From: Paenibacillus sp. 481
GTDB lineage: Bacteria; Bacillota; Bacilli; Paenibacillales; Paenibacillaceae
Direction of reading: 5' to 3'
Length of the DNA: 64,000 bases
Assembly: GCF_021223605.1 (NCBI RefSeq)
Contig: NZ_CP075175.1
Location: forward strand, 5,349,501-5,413,500
Below, in pieces: positions 19,376 to 27,625 of the stretch. The stretch's first letter is position 1. Each line of letters begins with the position of its first letter. The notes under the pieces were generated by a model that searched no databases, was not told the origin of the DNA, and worked only from the letters and a program-made list of their open reading frames with translations. The translations under genes and the position numbers were made by a program.

Positions 19376-19394
19376 GATAATGATAATCATATTC
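19376..19394. promoter_or_regulatory. Fur box in the cntA promoter
   Basis: GATAATGATAATCATATTC matches the 19-base Fur consensus GATAATGATAATCATTATC at 16 positions. It lies 29 bases upstream of the cntA start, so iron (and possibly zinc through Zur) repression of the operon is expected. Confidence 0.85.
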
Positions 19395-19476
19395 ATAATA
19401 GCAGTGTGTCGTATTTTGTCAATCGCCGTCAAAGCGATATTCTAGCTGAAATATACGCTTTGTTCTTCATATCATG

Positions 19477-19504
19477 AAAAAAGCACCTCGATTTCGGGGT
19501 GCTT
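19477..19504 (-). terminator. terminator downstream of the monooxygenase gene
   Basis: AAGCACCTCG (19481-19490) pairs with CGGGGTGCTT (19495-19504). On the minus strand TTTT follows. It probably ends the transcript of the flavin monooxygenase. Confidence 0.75.
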
Positions 19505-19760
19505 CACGGTTACTGGCACAGCTGCATTTATCAAATGCTTTGTGCGGATCACTGGCCAAGTAGAAGAATATCTTTACCGTACTGGCAGTAATCAATCGAT
19601 ATATGAATATGTCCTCTGAAGAATTACGGATTAGTATATGATTTAGAGAGGATGGAGCGAGGTCAAAATGGTAGCTTAGGAAACGATAAACCATGAGAGA
19701 TATTTCAGTCTTTGTGATTAATTGCTGTACTTCGTCGGAAGATAGGGATTGATTGGTTCT

Positions 19761-19790
19761 TATAGAACTAACGACATCGTTAGTTCTATA
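19761..19790. repeat. perfect inverted repeat, 14-bp arms
   Basis: TATAGAACTAACGA and its exact complement are separated by two bases. It sits 14 bases past the monooxygenase stop, with no T run on either side. It may stabilise the mRNA 3' end or be a protein-binding site. Confidence 0.85.
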
Positions 19791-19803
19791 AGATGGATAT
19801 GGT

Positions 19804-20808
19804 TTACCATCCGGTATGTAACGGATTTGGACCAGCATGTGATGGAAAGAGTGGCAACACTTCCTCTGCCAACTCTTGAATCACTTCGGCAGGAGGTCGA
19901 CTTGCAAATTGAATGCCGAGCGCAGCATGGTTAACGCCAATTTTCTGCCATTCTTCAAGCAGTTGAATCAACCCTTTGCGACCCGTGCGCAACACGAACC
20001 CGCCGCGTAGCGGCGTTCTCGGATAATTTGGATCTTCTACAAGGTCGATCCATTCGTTGGTCATATGTGGTTTGAACAGCCCACCTGGTATTTTTTCACG
20101 CCACGCGCTGATTTTTTTCGCAAGCCTTTGAGTACCAGAAATATCTGCTGTAGCGTCAGGATACGTAAGCCAGCCATCGCTGTGCTCCGCAATCCAGTCG
20201 AGTGTTTGGCGGCTCGATCCTGTCACAACAAGCGGAATGCTTCCGGTTGCAGGTTTGGGAAGTAACTCCACCCCTGCCAGTTGCCCAAGGGACGATTGAA
20301 TTGAAGACAGTGGATATTGAGTAAGGTTACGGAAAAACTCAACCGCTTCCCGGAACCGTACATCACGCTGCACGTCATCAATTCCGTAAGCCGGGAACTC
20401 TACGGGTCGGTCGCCTGAGGCTATCCCGAGTACAAGTCGTCCGCCAGACATGACATCAATGGATGAAGCCATTTTAGCTAAATCAATCGGATGGCGGAGT
20501 GTAAAAATGGCGCTTCCGGTTGCTAATGATACATTTTTTGTTCTTGCTGCGAGATACGCGAGATAGACAAATGGGTCAAAGACTTGACCTGCATCGCCAA
20601 AGTTAGGATCAAATAACGGCACATCACGCACCCAGACTGAGGCAAAGTTTTGCCGATCGATCTCCTCCACAAGATCTGCCTGATTCTGCAGATTCTCCAT
20701 ATTTCCTGAGTAGAATCTAAGCGGTAGGAAAACACCGATAGTCAGTTTGTCAGGGGCAAACATACGGCGGAAGCCAGGATGTTCAGTGAAAGTTGTGTTT
20801 ATAGCCAA
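19804..20808 (-). CDS. LLM-class flavin-dependent oxidoreductase (luciferase-like)
   Basis: 334 residues of the bacterial luciferase/F420-FMN TIM-barrel family. Typical features are a start with TIGVFLPLRF, the SVWVRDVPLFDP strand, YLAARTKNVSLATGSAIFTLRHP, and the SGGRLVLGIASGDRP phosphate-binding loop. Likely an FMNH2-dependent monooxygenase of an organic compound. It is divergent from a MocR regulator whose operator-like repeats lie between the two genes, so it is the likely target of that regulator. Confidence 0.88.
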   Translation of the reverse strand: MAINTTFTEHPGFRRMFAPDKLTIGVFLPLRFYSGNMENLQNQADLVEEIDRQNFASVWVRDVPLFDPNFGDAGQVFDPFVYLAYLAARTKNVSLATGSAIFTLRHPIDLAKMASSIDVMSGGRLVLGIASGDRPVEFPAYGIDDVQRDVRFREAVEFFRNLTQYPLSSIQSSLGQLAGVELLPKPATGSIPLVVTGSSRQTLDWIAEHSDGWLTYPDATADISGTQRLAKKISAWREKIPGGLFKPHMTNEWIDLVEDPNYPRTPLRGGFVLRTGRKGLIQLLEEWQKIGVNHAALGIQFASRPPAEVIQELAEEVLPLFPSHAGPNPLHTGW

Positions 20809-20913
20809 TTCATACGCCTCCTAAACGCTAATTGATCCAATCCTTTGTCATTGCGCTATTGTGTTATATATAGCCACTAATTAGACTGGAAGTGATATAA
20901 TTGTAGTTAATAA

Positions 20914-20958
20914 TTGACCCTAGTAATAGGGTCAAAAGTAGACAATATTATAGGGTCA
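20914..20958. promoter_or_regulatory. repeat operator for the MocR regulator
   Basis: TTGACCCTA and TAGGGTCAA form an inverted repeat (20914-20922, 20927-20935). A third copy, TAGGGTCA, follows at 20951-20958, 24 bases on, in direct orientation. MocR/PdxR proteins characteristically bind such mixed direct/inverted octamers. Located 25-69 bases before the regulator start. Confidence 0.75.
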
Positions 20959-20982
20959 GATTTTCATTTCAGGAGGACATAC

Positions 20983-22401
20983 ATGATTGATATAACCCTA
21001 CTACTAGAAGAAAAGTCCGGAGGGCCGTTATACATTCAACTGTATCAGCATATCAAAACAGATATTATGAGTAACAAGCTACCTGCGAATACACGCTTGC
21101 CTTCTATGCGTGCACTTGCGACTCACCTCCGTCTTAGCCGCAATACGGTGGAATTGGCCTATCACCAATTAATGGCCGAAGGCTATATTCAGAGCCAGCA
21201 TAGGAGTGGCTTCTATGTTATCGAATTGGAGCAAGTAGAGAAGCTGTCAGAACCGAGCATTCAGATGAATCAGCCGTTTGAAGCGAGTATCCCGCACAGT
21301 ACCGCCATTCAATATGATTTTCGATATGGTGATGTGGATGCTGCACACTTTCCGATTACAATCTGGCGCAAGCTTTCCAATCAATGCTTGCAAGACGAAC
21401 AGCTAAAGCTGTTCTCTTATGGTGATCCTCACGGAGAACTTGGGCTTCGAGTAGAAATAGCTAAGTATCTTTATCATTCAAGAGGGGTAAATTGCAGGCC
21501 TGAGCAAATTATGATTGGAGCAGGCATTCAGTATCTACTCATCGTCCTATCGGGTTTGATGAGAGCCTATAACAATAACATCGCGATGGAAGACCCCGGG
21601 TATGATGGAGTTCGGACGATTTTCAAGCATAACGGATATCAGATACACCCTATTCCACTGAATAAGGACGGGCTTAATGTACATCATTTATATGAAAGTC
21701 ATTCCAGAATCGTCTACATTACCCCTTCGCATCAGTTCCCAAACGGAATGGTCATGCCATATGCCAAGAGAAGGCAATTATTAAAATGGGCAGCAGACCA
21801 AGATGGGGTGATTATCGAAGATGATTACGATAGCGAGTTCAGGTATGTCGGCAAGCCAATTCCTTCCTTACAAGGATTAGATACGAATCATCGTACCGTG
21901 TACTTAGGCACCTTCTCTAAGTGCCTTCTTCCATCGTTACGCATCGCCTATATGGTACTACCTCCTGCCTTATTAGAACGTCATAAGAAGCAGGGCTATC
22001 CCCTTTATGATCAGACCGTATCTTGGATTCACCAGAAGACGCTGGAATTGTTCATGAGCAATGGCCATTGGGAGGCTCACATTCGGAGGATGAGAAAAGT
22101 TTACCGTCACAAGCAACATAAACTGATTTCAACAATTGAAATATTAATGGGTGAACAGGTGACGGTGATCGGAGCAGATGCAGGACTGCATATCTTATTG
22201 CGTGTACATAACGGAATGAATGAACAAGAGCTCATTCAGGCTGCCGAGAAAGCTAGAGTCAAAGTCTACCCTACATCTCCCTTTTGGGTGCATAGGAATC
22301 ATGCTGCAACATCAATGGTTCAAATCGGTTTTGGCGGCTTGAGCAATGAGGATATCGTTAAGGGAGTACATGCTTTGCATAGGGCTTGGTTTGCAAGCTA
22401 G
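20983..22401 (+). CDS. MocR/PdxR-family regulator (GntR HTH + aminotransferase fold)
   Basis: 472 residues from the ATG at 20983, which has CAGGAGGAC upstream; in-frame starts before it fall inside the operator. The N-terminal winged helix (GPLYIQLYQHIKTDIMSNK, RLPSMRALATHLRLSRNTV) joins a fold-type-I aminotransferase domain with EDDYDSEFR and the PLP-lysine region TFSKCLLPSLRIAY. Such proteins sense PLP or amino-compound adducts. It is divergent from the luciferase-like monooxygenase and not next to pdxST, so the target is probably that oxidase rather than PLP synthesis. Confidence 0.9.
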   Translation: MIDITLLLEEKSGGPLYIQLYQHIKTDIMSNKLPANTRLPSMRALATHLRLSRNTVELAYHQLMAEGYIQSQHRSGFYVIELEQVEKLSEPSIQMNQPFEASIPHSTAIQYDFRYGDVDAAHFPITIWRKLSNQCLQDEQLKLFSYGDPHGELGLRVEIAKYLYHSRGVNCRPEQIMIGAGIQYLLIVLSGLMRAYNNNIAMEDPGYDGVRTIFKHNGYQIHPIPLNKDGLNVHHLYESHSRIVYITPSHQFPNGMVMPYAKRRQLLKWAADQDGVIIEDDYDSEFRYVGKPIPSLQGLDTNHRTVYLGTFSKCLLPSLRIAYMVLPPALLERHKKQGYPLYDQTVSWIHQKTLELFMSNGHWEAHIRRMRKVYRHKQHKLISTIEILMGEQVTVIGADAGLHILLRVHNGMNEQELIQAAEKARVKVYPTSPFWVHRNHAATSMVQIGFGGLSNEDIVKGVHALHRAWFAS

Positions 22402-22444
22402 GTGTTGTGTGTGATTGGTGCGAACGCGGAGGTTACAGACAACA

Positions 22445-22482
22445 AAATAAACGAAGCCATCTACGCGTGACTTCGTTTATTT
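22445..22482. terminator. bidirectional terminator
   Basis: AAATAAACGAAG (22445-22456) pairs with CTTCGTTTATTT (22471-22482), between the convergent MocR and HAD genes. Confidence 0.85.
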
Positions 22483-22542
22483 AGCATTTTCAAAATGGAT
22501 AGCTTTATTGTAAAAGATGAAATAAAAGCCTCAATAAAAACC

Positions 22543-23313
22543 TTAATAATCTAACTTATACACACCTAACTCAACCGCTAAGGCGATAATTTTTTTAATA
22601 ACTTCTTGCTCATCATTAAGGACTTTTTCTGTTGCCATCTGTACTAGCTCCACATGATCTCCGACACAAATGGAGCGCTTAGCATGTCTGAACATGGAAA
22701 CGTCATTCGCATCGTTCCCAAATGCGATATATTCCTGTGGCTGCACACCCAAGGCTTGCAGTCCTGCCCATTTATCAACGCCGTGCGGGCTCACATCAAT
22801 AATGTTTTCCGAGCCATGCATATACGTAACAATCGGCAATTTCTGCAATTCGTTCAGCATGTGCTGTGGTTCAAGGCTGCGTAAAATGACCACTTTCACA
22901 TTCTCATTCAACTCTTCTATGCGTCTATTTTGCGCTCTCTGCTCGGGGTCTAAATTTCGCCGAATCGGATGGTCATCATCACCTGAATAAGCGTAATCCC
23001 ATTGGCTATCAATCAAATAATCAGCCTCAAATTTGTTGATTAACCCCATTAAACTTTCTGCTATCTCTTTGTCAAAATGGATAGTTGAGAGAATACTCCC
23101 CTCTTTTGCGACAAATGCACCATTCCCTCCCACCATCGAACACTGGTGCATAGAAGTCGGCAGCACGGGCAACAAGTCACGTATTGGTCGAGCTGAAGCA
23201 AAAACCACTTCATGCCCATTTTGCACAATGAAATCCAGAGCTTGTACCATCTTCGTACTTAAAGGCTTTCCTGAAAAACAAATTGTCCCATCCAAATCAA
23301 ATACAAATTTCAT
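22543..23313 (-). CDS. Cof-type HAD-IIB sugar-phosphate phosphatase
   Basis: 256 residues from the ATG at 23313; the longer frame to 23433 runs into the divergent promoter. HAD motif I FDLDGTICFSG, motif II as FASARP, the Cof cap region, and motifs III/IV near KWAGLQALG and AFGNDANDVSM. Expected to dephosphorylate sugar phosphates or flavin-type nucleotides in the cytoplasm. Divergent from the Crp-type regulator at 23398. Confidence 0.88.
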   Translation of the reverse strand: MKFVFDLDGTICFSGKPLSTKMVQALDFIVQNGHEVVFASARPIRDLLPVLPTSMHQCSMVGGNGAFVAKEGSILSTIHFDKEIAESLMGLINKFEADYLIDSQWDYAYSGDDDHPIRRNLDPEQRAQNRRIEELNENVKVVILRSLEPQHMLNELQKLPIVTYMHGSENIIDVSPHGVDKWAGLQALGVQPQEYIAFGNDANDVSMFRHAKRSICVGDHVELVQMATEKVLNDEQEVIKKIIALAVELGVYKLDY

Positions 23314-23397
23314 CGTTAAAACCCCATTCGTTTTTTCTTTATCATAGCAATTGCTTGTATAATAAAAAGGACATATGTCCAAAAAGGAAGGAAAACG

Positions 23398-24087
23398 ATG
23401 AAAACCAACTATGATCAAACTACGATTCAGCACTATTTCGCAAAATATGATCTTGGTAACCTATTTTTGAATCCCGATTCCCTTCCCATCCAACTTCGTG
23501 TGTATGAGCCAAATGAACTCGTTTTAACAGAAGGTGACGAGTTGGACGGGCTTTATTTTCAAGTTGAAGGGAGAACAAAAGTGTCGTCCAGCGTGGAAAC
23601 AGGCAAGGCATTACTGTTGCGATTTTGCCATCCTTTATCTGTGTTTGGTGATATTGAACTCATTCAAAAAGTGTCCATTCAGTCTCAAGTTGAAGCCATT
23701 CAACAAACGACGTTCGTATTCATTAACAAGCGGTTCGTAGAAACAACTCTCATGCAGGATCACAAATTTTTGTATGCGCTGCTAAAGCAACTTTCTTACA
23801 AGCTTCAAACTTGCACGACTGCTTCCAGAATCAATTTACTAGCATCCGTCGAGGAGCGCTTTGCAAGTTATTTATTAACGACGCGGCTGCAAAATGAGTT
23901 TGGAAAAGAGATTCTGACTCCGCACATTCCGGAGATTGCATCGTTAATCGGAACGACTCCACGGCATCTCAACCGTGTTATTCAGAAGCTGAACAAGATG
24001 AATGTGCTGAGCAAAGAAAAGAAAAAGATATGTGTGTTAGATTGGGAACACGTGGACATCATTTCAAATGGATTGCGCTATGAATAA
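23398..24087 (+). CDS. Crp/Fnr-family regulator, YeiL-like
   Basis: 229 residues. Cyclic-nucleotide-binding fold (about 30-120, with EGDELDGLYFQVEGRTKV) and a C-terminal helix-turn-helix (EIASLIGTTPRHLNRVIQKL). The Fnr-type N-terminal Cys cluster is absent. It resembles E. coli YeiL. AAGGAAGG before the ATG. Divergent from the HAD phosphatase with an 84-base gap, so joint control is possible. Confidence 0.87.
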   Translation: MKTNYDQTTIQHYFAKYDLGNLFLNPDSLPIQLRVYEPNELVLTEGDELDGLYFQVEGRTKVSSSVETGKALLLRFCHPLSVFGDIELIQKVSIQSQVEAIQQTTFVFINKRFVETTLMQDHKFLYALLKQLSYKLQTCTTASRINLLASVEERFASYLLTTRLQNEFGKEILTPHIPEIASLIGTTPRHLNRVIQKLNKMNVLSKEKKKICVLDWEHVDIISNGLRYE

Positions 24088-24112
24088 TGGAATGTTCAGC
24101 ACCAAAGCTCAA

Positions 24113-24150
24113 AAAGGCAGCCCAGAACAATGAAGTTCTAGGCTGTCTTT
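24113..24150. terminator. bidirectional terminator
   Basis: AAAGGCAGCC (24113-24122) with GGCTGTCTTT (24141-24150) and a nested AGAAC/GTTCT, between convergent genes. Confidence 0.85.
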
Positions 24151-24157
24151 AATGGGG

Positions 24158-25108
24158 TTAACCTTTTTCGATTCCTGCAAGCTCTTGCTTGAGGCTCCTT
24201 ATCGTATCCACTCTCTCTTGTTTCTCTTGGTTGTCATATACAATCTGCTCCATAAATTCATAAACATCTTCGAGTTTACGGCGAATTTGATAGAACCTCA
24301 ATGCGTTTTCATTGATCACAAAATTGTGATGCGTCTGTAGATAGATCTCCATAAATGATTCAAAATAAGGCTTATCCACCAAAAACATAAGATCAGCTTC
24401 TACCGGAGCCAATTTCAATCCTTCCCAATCTATGAGCACGAGCTGCTGATCGGTTTGCATCATATTCCAGCTATGTAGATCGGTATGGCATAATCTCATG
24501 CTTAACTCACTGTTTTGTAATTCCTTAGAGATCGACTCTAAGTTAGAGATGAGTTTATGTAAAATGTCTAAATAAGGGGCTACTAGTTCACTCACCTCGC
24601 GTGGAAGGCTATGCAAGTCTTTATTCAGCATCTCTCTTAATTGTTCGGCAAATGAAAGACGGAAATCTTCCTGTATAGCAGTTGTGCTCATTGAGATATC
24701 TGCCCCGTATCGATGCAGTTCCGCTATGATTTCTGCCAATTGACGAATTTGGATATTCGTTAATGGTTGATTACCTATTGTTGTTCCATCTATGTATTCA
24801 AAGAGCTGATAGATGCCCCTCTTATCTTCGCATGTATACTTTGAGTTCCTTGTCAGTAGCGGAACGGGAATTTTACCTTGTAGGCTGGTTTGTTGAGAGA
24901 GCCACTGGATAATGGGTACATAGTTGTCGATTAAGGCTGTCCACTTTGGAGTGGACGCCCTGCTTTTTTCATACACTTTTAAAAAATAGCGATGTTGGTC
25001 GTCGCAGAGAACTTTATAAGCAAGCGCAGACCAACCACCTTGTTGAGGTGTAACTTCAGTAGCTTCTATAACATAATGTTGTTTTAGCATTAATTGATAG
25101 GGGTTCAT
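24158..25108 (-). CDS. aminoglycoside phosphotransferase-family kinase
   Basis: 316 residues from the ATG at 25108 (AAAGGAG upstream). Protein-kinase-like fold of the APH/choline kinase family: catalytic loop LCHTDLHSWNMM and metal-binding LIDWEGLKLAPVEADL. It resembles the CotS/YtmP group in bacilli as much as true resistance enzymes, so the substrate (aminoglycoside, sugar or spore-coat component) is open. Confidence 0.85.
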   Translation of the reverse strand: MNPYQLMLKQHYVIEATEVTPQQGGWSALAYKVLCDDQHRYFLKVYEKSRASTPKWTALIDNYVPIIQWLSQQTSLQGKIPVPLLTRNSKYTCEDKRGIYQLFEYIDGTTIGNQPLTNIQIRQLAEIIAELHRYGADISMSTTAIQEDFRLSFAEQLREMLNKDLHSLPREVSELVAPYLDILHKLISNLESISKELQNSELSMRLCHTDLHSWNMMQTDQQLVLIDWEGLKLAPVEADLMFLVDKPYFESFMEIYLQTHHNFVINENALRFYQIRRKLEDVYEFMEQIVYDNQEKQERVDTIRSLKQELAGIEKG

Positions 25109-25146
25109 GAAGCACTCCTTTCTACAAGTGGCCACTATGCCGATTG

Positions 25147-25198
25147 TTACTGCATGTGCTTACTGCATGTGCTTACTGCATTTGCTTACTGCATGTGT
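25147..25198. repeat. four tandem copies of a 13-bp unit
   Basis: TTACTGCATGTGC is repeated four times head to tail (25147, 25160, 25173, 25186). Copy 3 has one change and copy 4 a changed last base. It lies between the phosphotransferase start and the end of the SMI1 gene. Confidence 0.95.
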
Positions 25199-25222
25199 CT
25201 ACTCCCCCATACATGGAGTTGA

Positions 25223-26554
25223 TCAGGAAGCGTACCAGCCGCTTAGCCCTGAGATAGCTTGCTCGAATATCCGCTTGTTGTTCCGCAATATTTCCTTGTC
25301 CCTCCATTCGGAGAGCACCTGCTTCCACTGCGCCACATCTACCGGAGTTACAGGAACGATCTGCTGTTGCATCATATGGCAGACGGCATGTAGCGCCGTC
25401 TGACGCTCGGCGTCGCTTCCATTCAGCCAAGCTAACAATTCCTCTGCACTTGGTTGCGAAATGGCCAAGAGGGAATCCCAACCGTTGATTGGGAAAGCAA
25501 CATGTGACTTCATCCAGTTTATGACCGCGCTGCTGCGGAAATGACGCAACCGATGCAAGGCGTCATAGGGATGAACCGCGCCGTTGTTCTCTCCGTTCTC
25601 TACTTCGTGAATAACGAGCGGTAAACCTTCCGCTTCAGGTAGACAATATGCTGTCAAATAGTCCCGAACCCCCACGGGAATAGCCTCATATTCCTCATTT
25701 TCCTGCCACAGCGATCTTACCCAATCCGCAGCCTCTGTAGCGGATACATGCACCATCACTTCACTCCAAGCTTGCTTGTGATCCGACTGCCGAGCATGTA
25801 TCACCCTTGATCGTATAAGACCGTACACTTCAAACCGGTCGTACTGCGCGAACGCATCTTGAATGGCTTGGTCCTCAGCTCCATGCATCGAGGCATATAT
25901 AAGCAGCGCTTCCAGACTCGCAGACGACTGCTCAAGCGTAAGCGTCAAGTAACGTTCAAGCCAGTTCGACCATATTTGTGCGGTAGTACTTCCCGTATCC
26001 AATCCGTCTTCGCCACAAAATTGCCGATGCTGTCCGCAATCCGCGCCAATGCAGCCAAGAGTCGTTACCCGTTCCACGTACTCAATGAAACTCGGTGCCA
26101 TCAAGTCGAACTCGTCCTCCTCATGGCTCCAATACCATACAGAAGGATCTGCCACGCCTTCATCAAGCCGGATGAGTAGCGCATCCCCGTTGCCAGCCGT
26201 ATGGAATTGCAAATAGCGGGGTGCATCCGTCTCGTCTCCGTCATCCCCGAAATAAGGCCAATCTAGCTCGCTTAAGCTCCACCCAAAGTCGCCTGCGGGC
26301 TTGTCCTCAATTTCATCAGGTAGTATCACCTCATCTGGAAGCGACCAGTACATTCTTACTTCTTGCGTCCCCTGCTTCAGCAATGCACGAAACACGAACG
26401 GAATTGGAGTGCCGAGTCGTTCTTCCACTTCCACAAGTTCCGCCTCCGTGGCTGCGGGTTGAACTTCGAGCGGATGCACCCTCGCACCTTGCTGTTCAAG
26501 CCGCTTCATTAACATTTTCCATCGCGTCATCCATGAGTGTATAATTTGCTCCAT
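25223..26554 (-). CDS. SMI1/KNR4-family protein with long C-terminal part
   Basis: 443 residues. The SMI1/KNR4 (SUKH) domain covers about 25-165: EAELVEVEERLGTPIPFVFRALL, then PRYLQFHTAGNGDALLIRLD and VWYWSHEEDEFDLMAPSFIEYV. The C-terminal 270 residues are helical and not recognised. SUKH proteins often act as immunity proteins against polymorphic toxins, but no toxin gene adjoins this one. AAGGGGGAA before the ATG. Confidence 0.85.
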   Translation of the reverse strand: MEQIIHSWMTRWKMLMKRLEQQGARVHPLEVQPAATEAELVEVEERLGTPIPFVFRALLKQGTQEVRMYWSLPDEVILPDEIEDKPAGDFGWSLSELDWPYFGDDGDETDAPRYLQFHTAGNGDALLIRLDEGVADPSVWYWSHEEDEFDLMAPSFIEYVERVTTLGCIGADCGQHRQFCGEDGLDTGSTTAQIWSNWLERYLTLTLEQSSASLEALLIYASMHGAEDQAIQDAFAQYDRFEVYGLIRSRVIHARQSDHKQAWSEVMVHVSATEAADWVRSLWQENEEYEAIPVGVRDYLTAYCLPEAEGLPLVIHEVENGENNGAVHPYDALHRLRHFRSSAVINWMKSHVAFPINGWDSLLAISQPSAEELLAWLNGSDAERQTALHAVCHMMQQQIVPVTPVDVAQWKQVLSEWRDKEILRNNKRIFEQAISGLSGWYAS

Positions 26555-26976
26555 TATGTTCCCCCTTGTCCAACTAATCGGATACCTTATTTATTTTAGC
26601 TCGCGAACCCACGTTAAAAAAGCCTCATGCATGATATATCACAACATAGGCAAATAGACGAATGAGCAAAAAAAGACCTCTTTTCTCGTAAAATGAAGTC
26701 GCCCACACCACATTACTTCGCAACCCCACTCACAGAAAATGATCTTCCTTATAGTTATTTTATAATTTTACACGATGAAAAGCATGACCGAATAGATTGA
26801 ATGGATTGAATGCAGGAAAGGAAATTCGCGTAGCGAGGAGTTCAAGTAGCATATCGTAGCTTAAATGACCAACACGGTGGTCGAATGTGAAATCCTATGT
26901 ATTTGGCAGTTGGATCGTAAATGCGGCCATTCTGTTAGAATTACATGGTAATCACACCTTTCTAAATGATATTGAT
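26555..26976. other. intergenic region
   Basis: 422 bases between two minus-strand genes. AT-rich, with no hairpin of terminator quality and no gene recognised. Some of it must hold the promoter of the SMI1 gene. Confidence 0.4.
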
Positions 26977-27612
26977 TTAAGAGCTAGCTAATGCGTTAGG
27001 CTCAATCGGTTTACTTAACCAGTGTTCATCCGTTTGGACATGATTTGTACGAACAAACTTCGCAACACTTTGTTTAAATTCCTCATAAGCAAAAGCAGAT
27101 GCCAGCCTCACGACGTAACCTTCCTGCTCCCCACCGCACTCAGATTGCTTCGTATAGCATTTCTTGGCGGCTGCTTCGTCCCATATCCCGCGGTACAACA
27201 CAGGAACGACAGCAAGCTGAAGCTGCTCGGCCCATTCCAGCATTTCATCCCATGAAAGACAGACGTTCTGTTCATTCCATACCGAGAACAACATAAAATA
27301 GCTCGGCAAGGAAGAATAGGACAACGAGTGCTTCGCGTACACATTTTCCCCGCATAACCGGTACCCTTCTGGAATCCTATACTTGAACCCGCCGTGCAGC
27401 GTTTTGACAATATGTCGGGAGGGGTGATCCTTGCTGTCTAACGATCTTGCGTGAATACAGTCAGGGTACATCGTCGTGTTCTCCCCGTCCATCTTTTCTG
27501 TAATGATGACTTCCCGCCCTGCAAAATGAGCAGTATTCCGCAATACTTTGTCATCGTCGGTGTAACTCCTCGACCATGGCAAATGCATCGTTTTCGGATA
27601 TTTTATTTTCAT
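26977..27612 (-). CDS. ATP-dependent RNA ligase (T4 Rnl2/Rnl1-like fold)
   Basis: 211 residues from the ATG at 27612, preceded by AGAGGTG; the longer frame to 27654 overlaps the kinase gene. Nucleotidyltransferase motifs are in order: I KMDGEN with adenylated Lys40, III LCGENVYAKHSLSY, IIIa YFMLFSVWN, IV QEGYVVR, V AKFVR with Lys185. It seals 3'-OH/5'-phosphate RNA ends. It starts 13 bases after the kinase-HD gene, so the two form a heal-and-seal RNA repair operon. Confidence 0.88.
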   Translation of the reverse strand: MKIKYPKTMHLPWSRSYTDDDKVLRNTAHFAGREVIITEKMDGENTTMYPDCIHARSLDSKDHPSRHIVKTLHGGFKYRIPEGYRLCGENVYAKHSLSYSSLPSYFMLFSVWNEQNVCLSWDEMLEWAEQLQLAVVPVLYRGIWDEAAAKKCYTKQSECGGEQEGYVVRLASAFAYEEFKQSVAKFVRTNHVQTDEHWLSKPIEPNALASS

Positions 27613-27625
27613 AAAAAACACCTCT

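Larger units (their letters stand above)
19348..19803. other. cnt promoter and region downstream of the monooxygenase
   Basis: Contains the Fur box, a minus-strand terminator at 19477-19504 and an inverted repeat at 19761-19790. The 123-codon minus-strand frame at 19467-19838 overlaps the monooxygenase end and has no ribosome site, so it is not called. Confidence 0.4.

Noticed and set aside
19467..19838. 123-codon minus-strand open frame
   Set aside because: It overlaps the 3' end of the monooxygenase gene, begins across an inverted repeat, has no ribosome binding site and ends in the terminator. No recognised family.
25141..25200. CRISPR-like array
   Set aside because: The 13-base units follow each other without spacers, so this is a plain tandem repeat.
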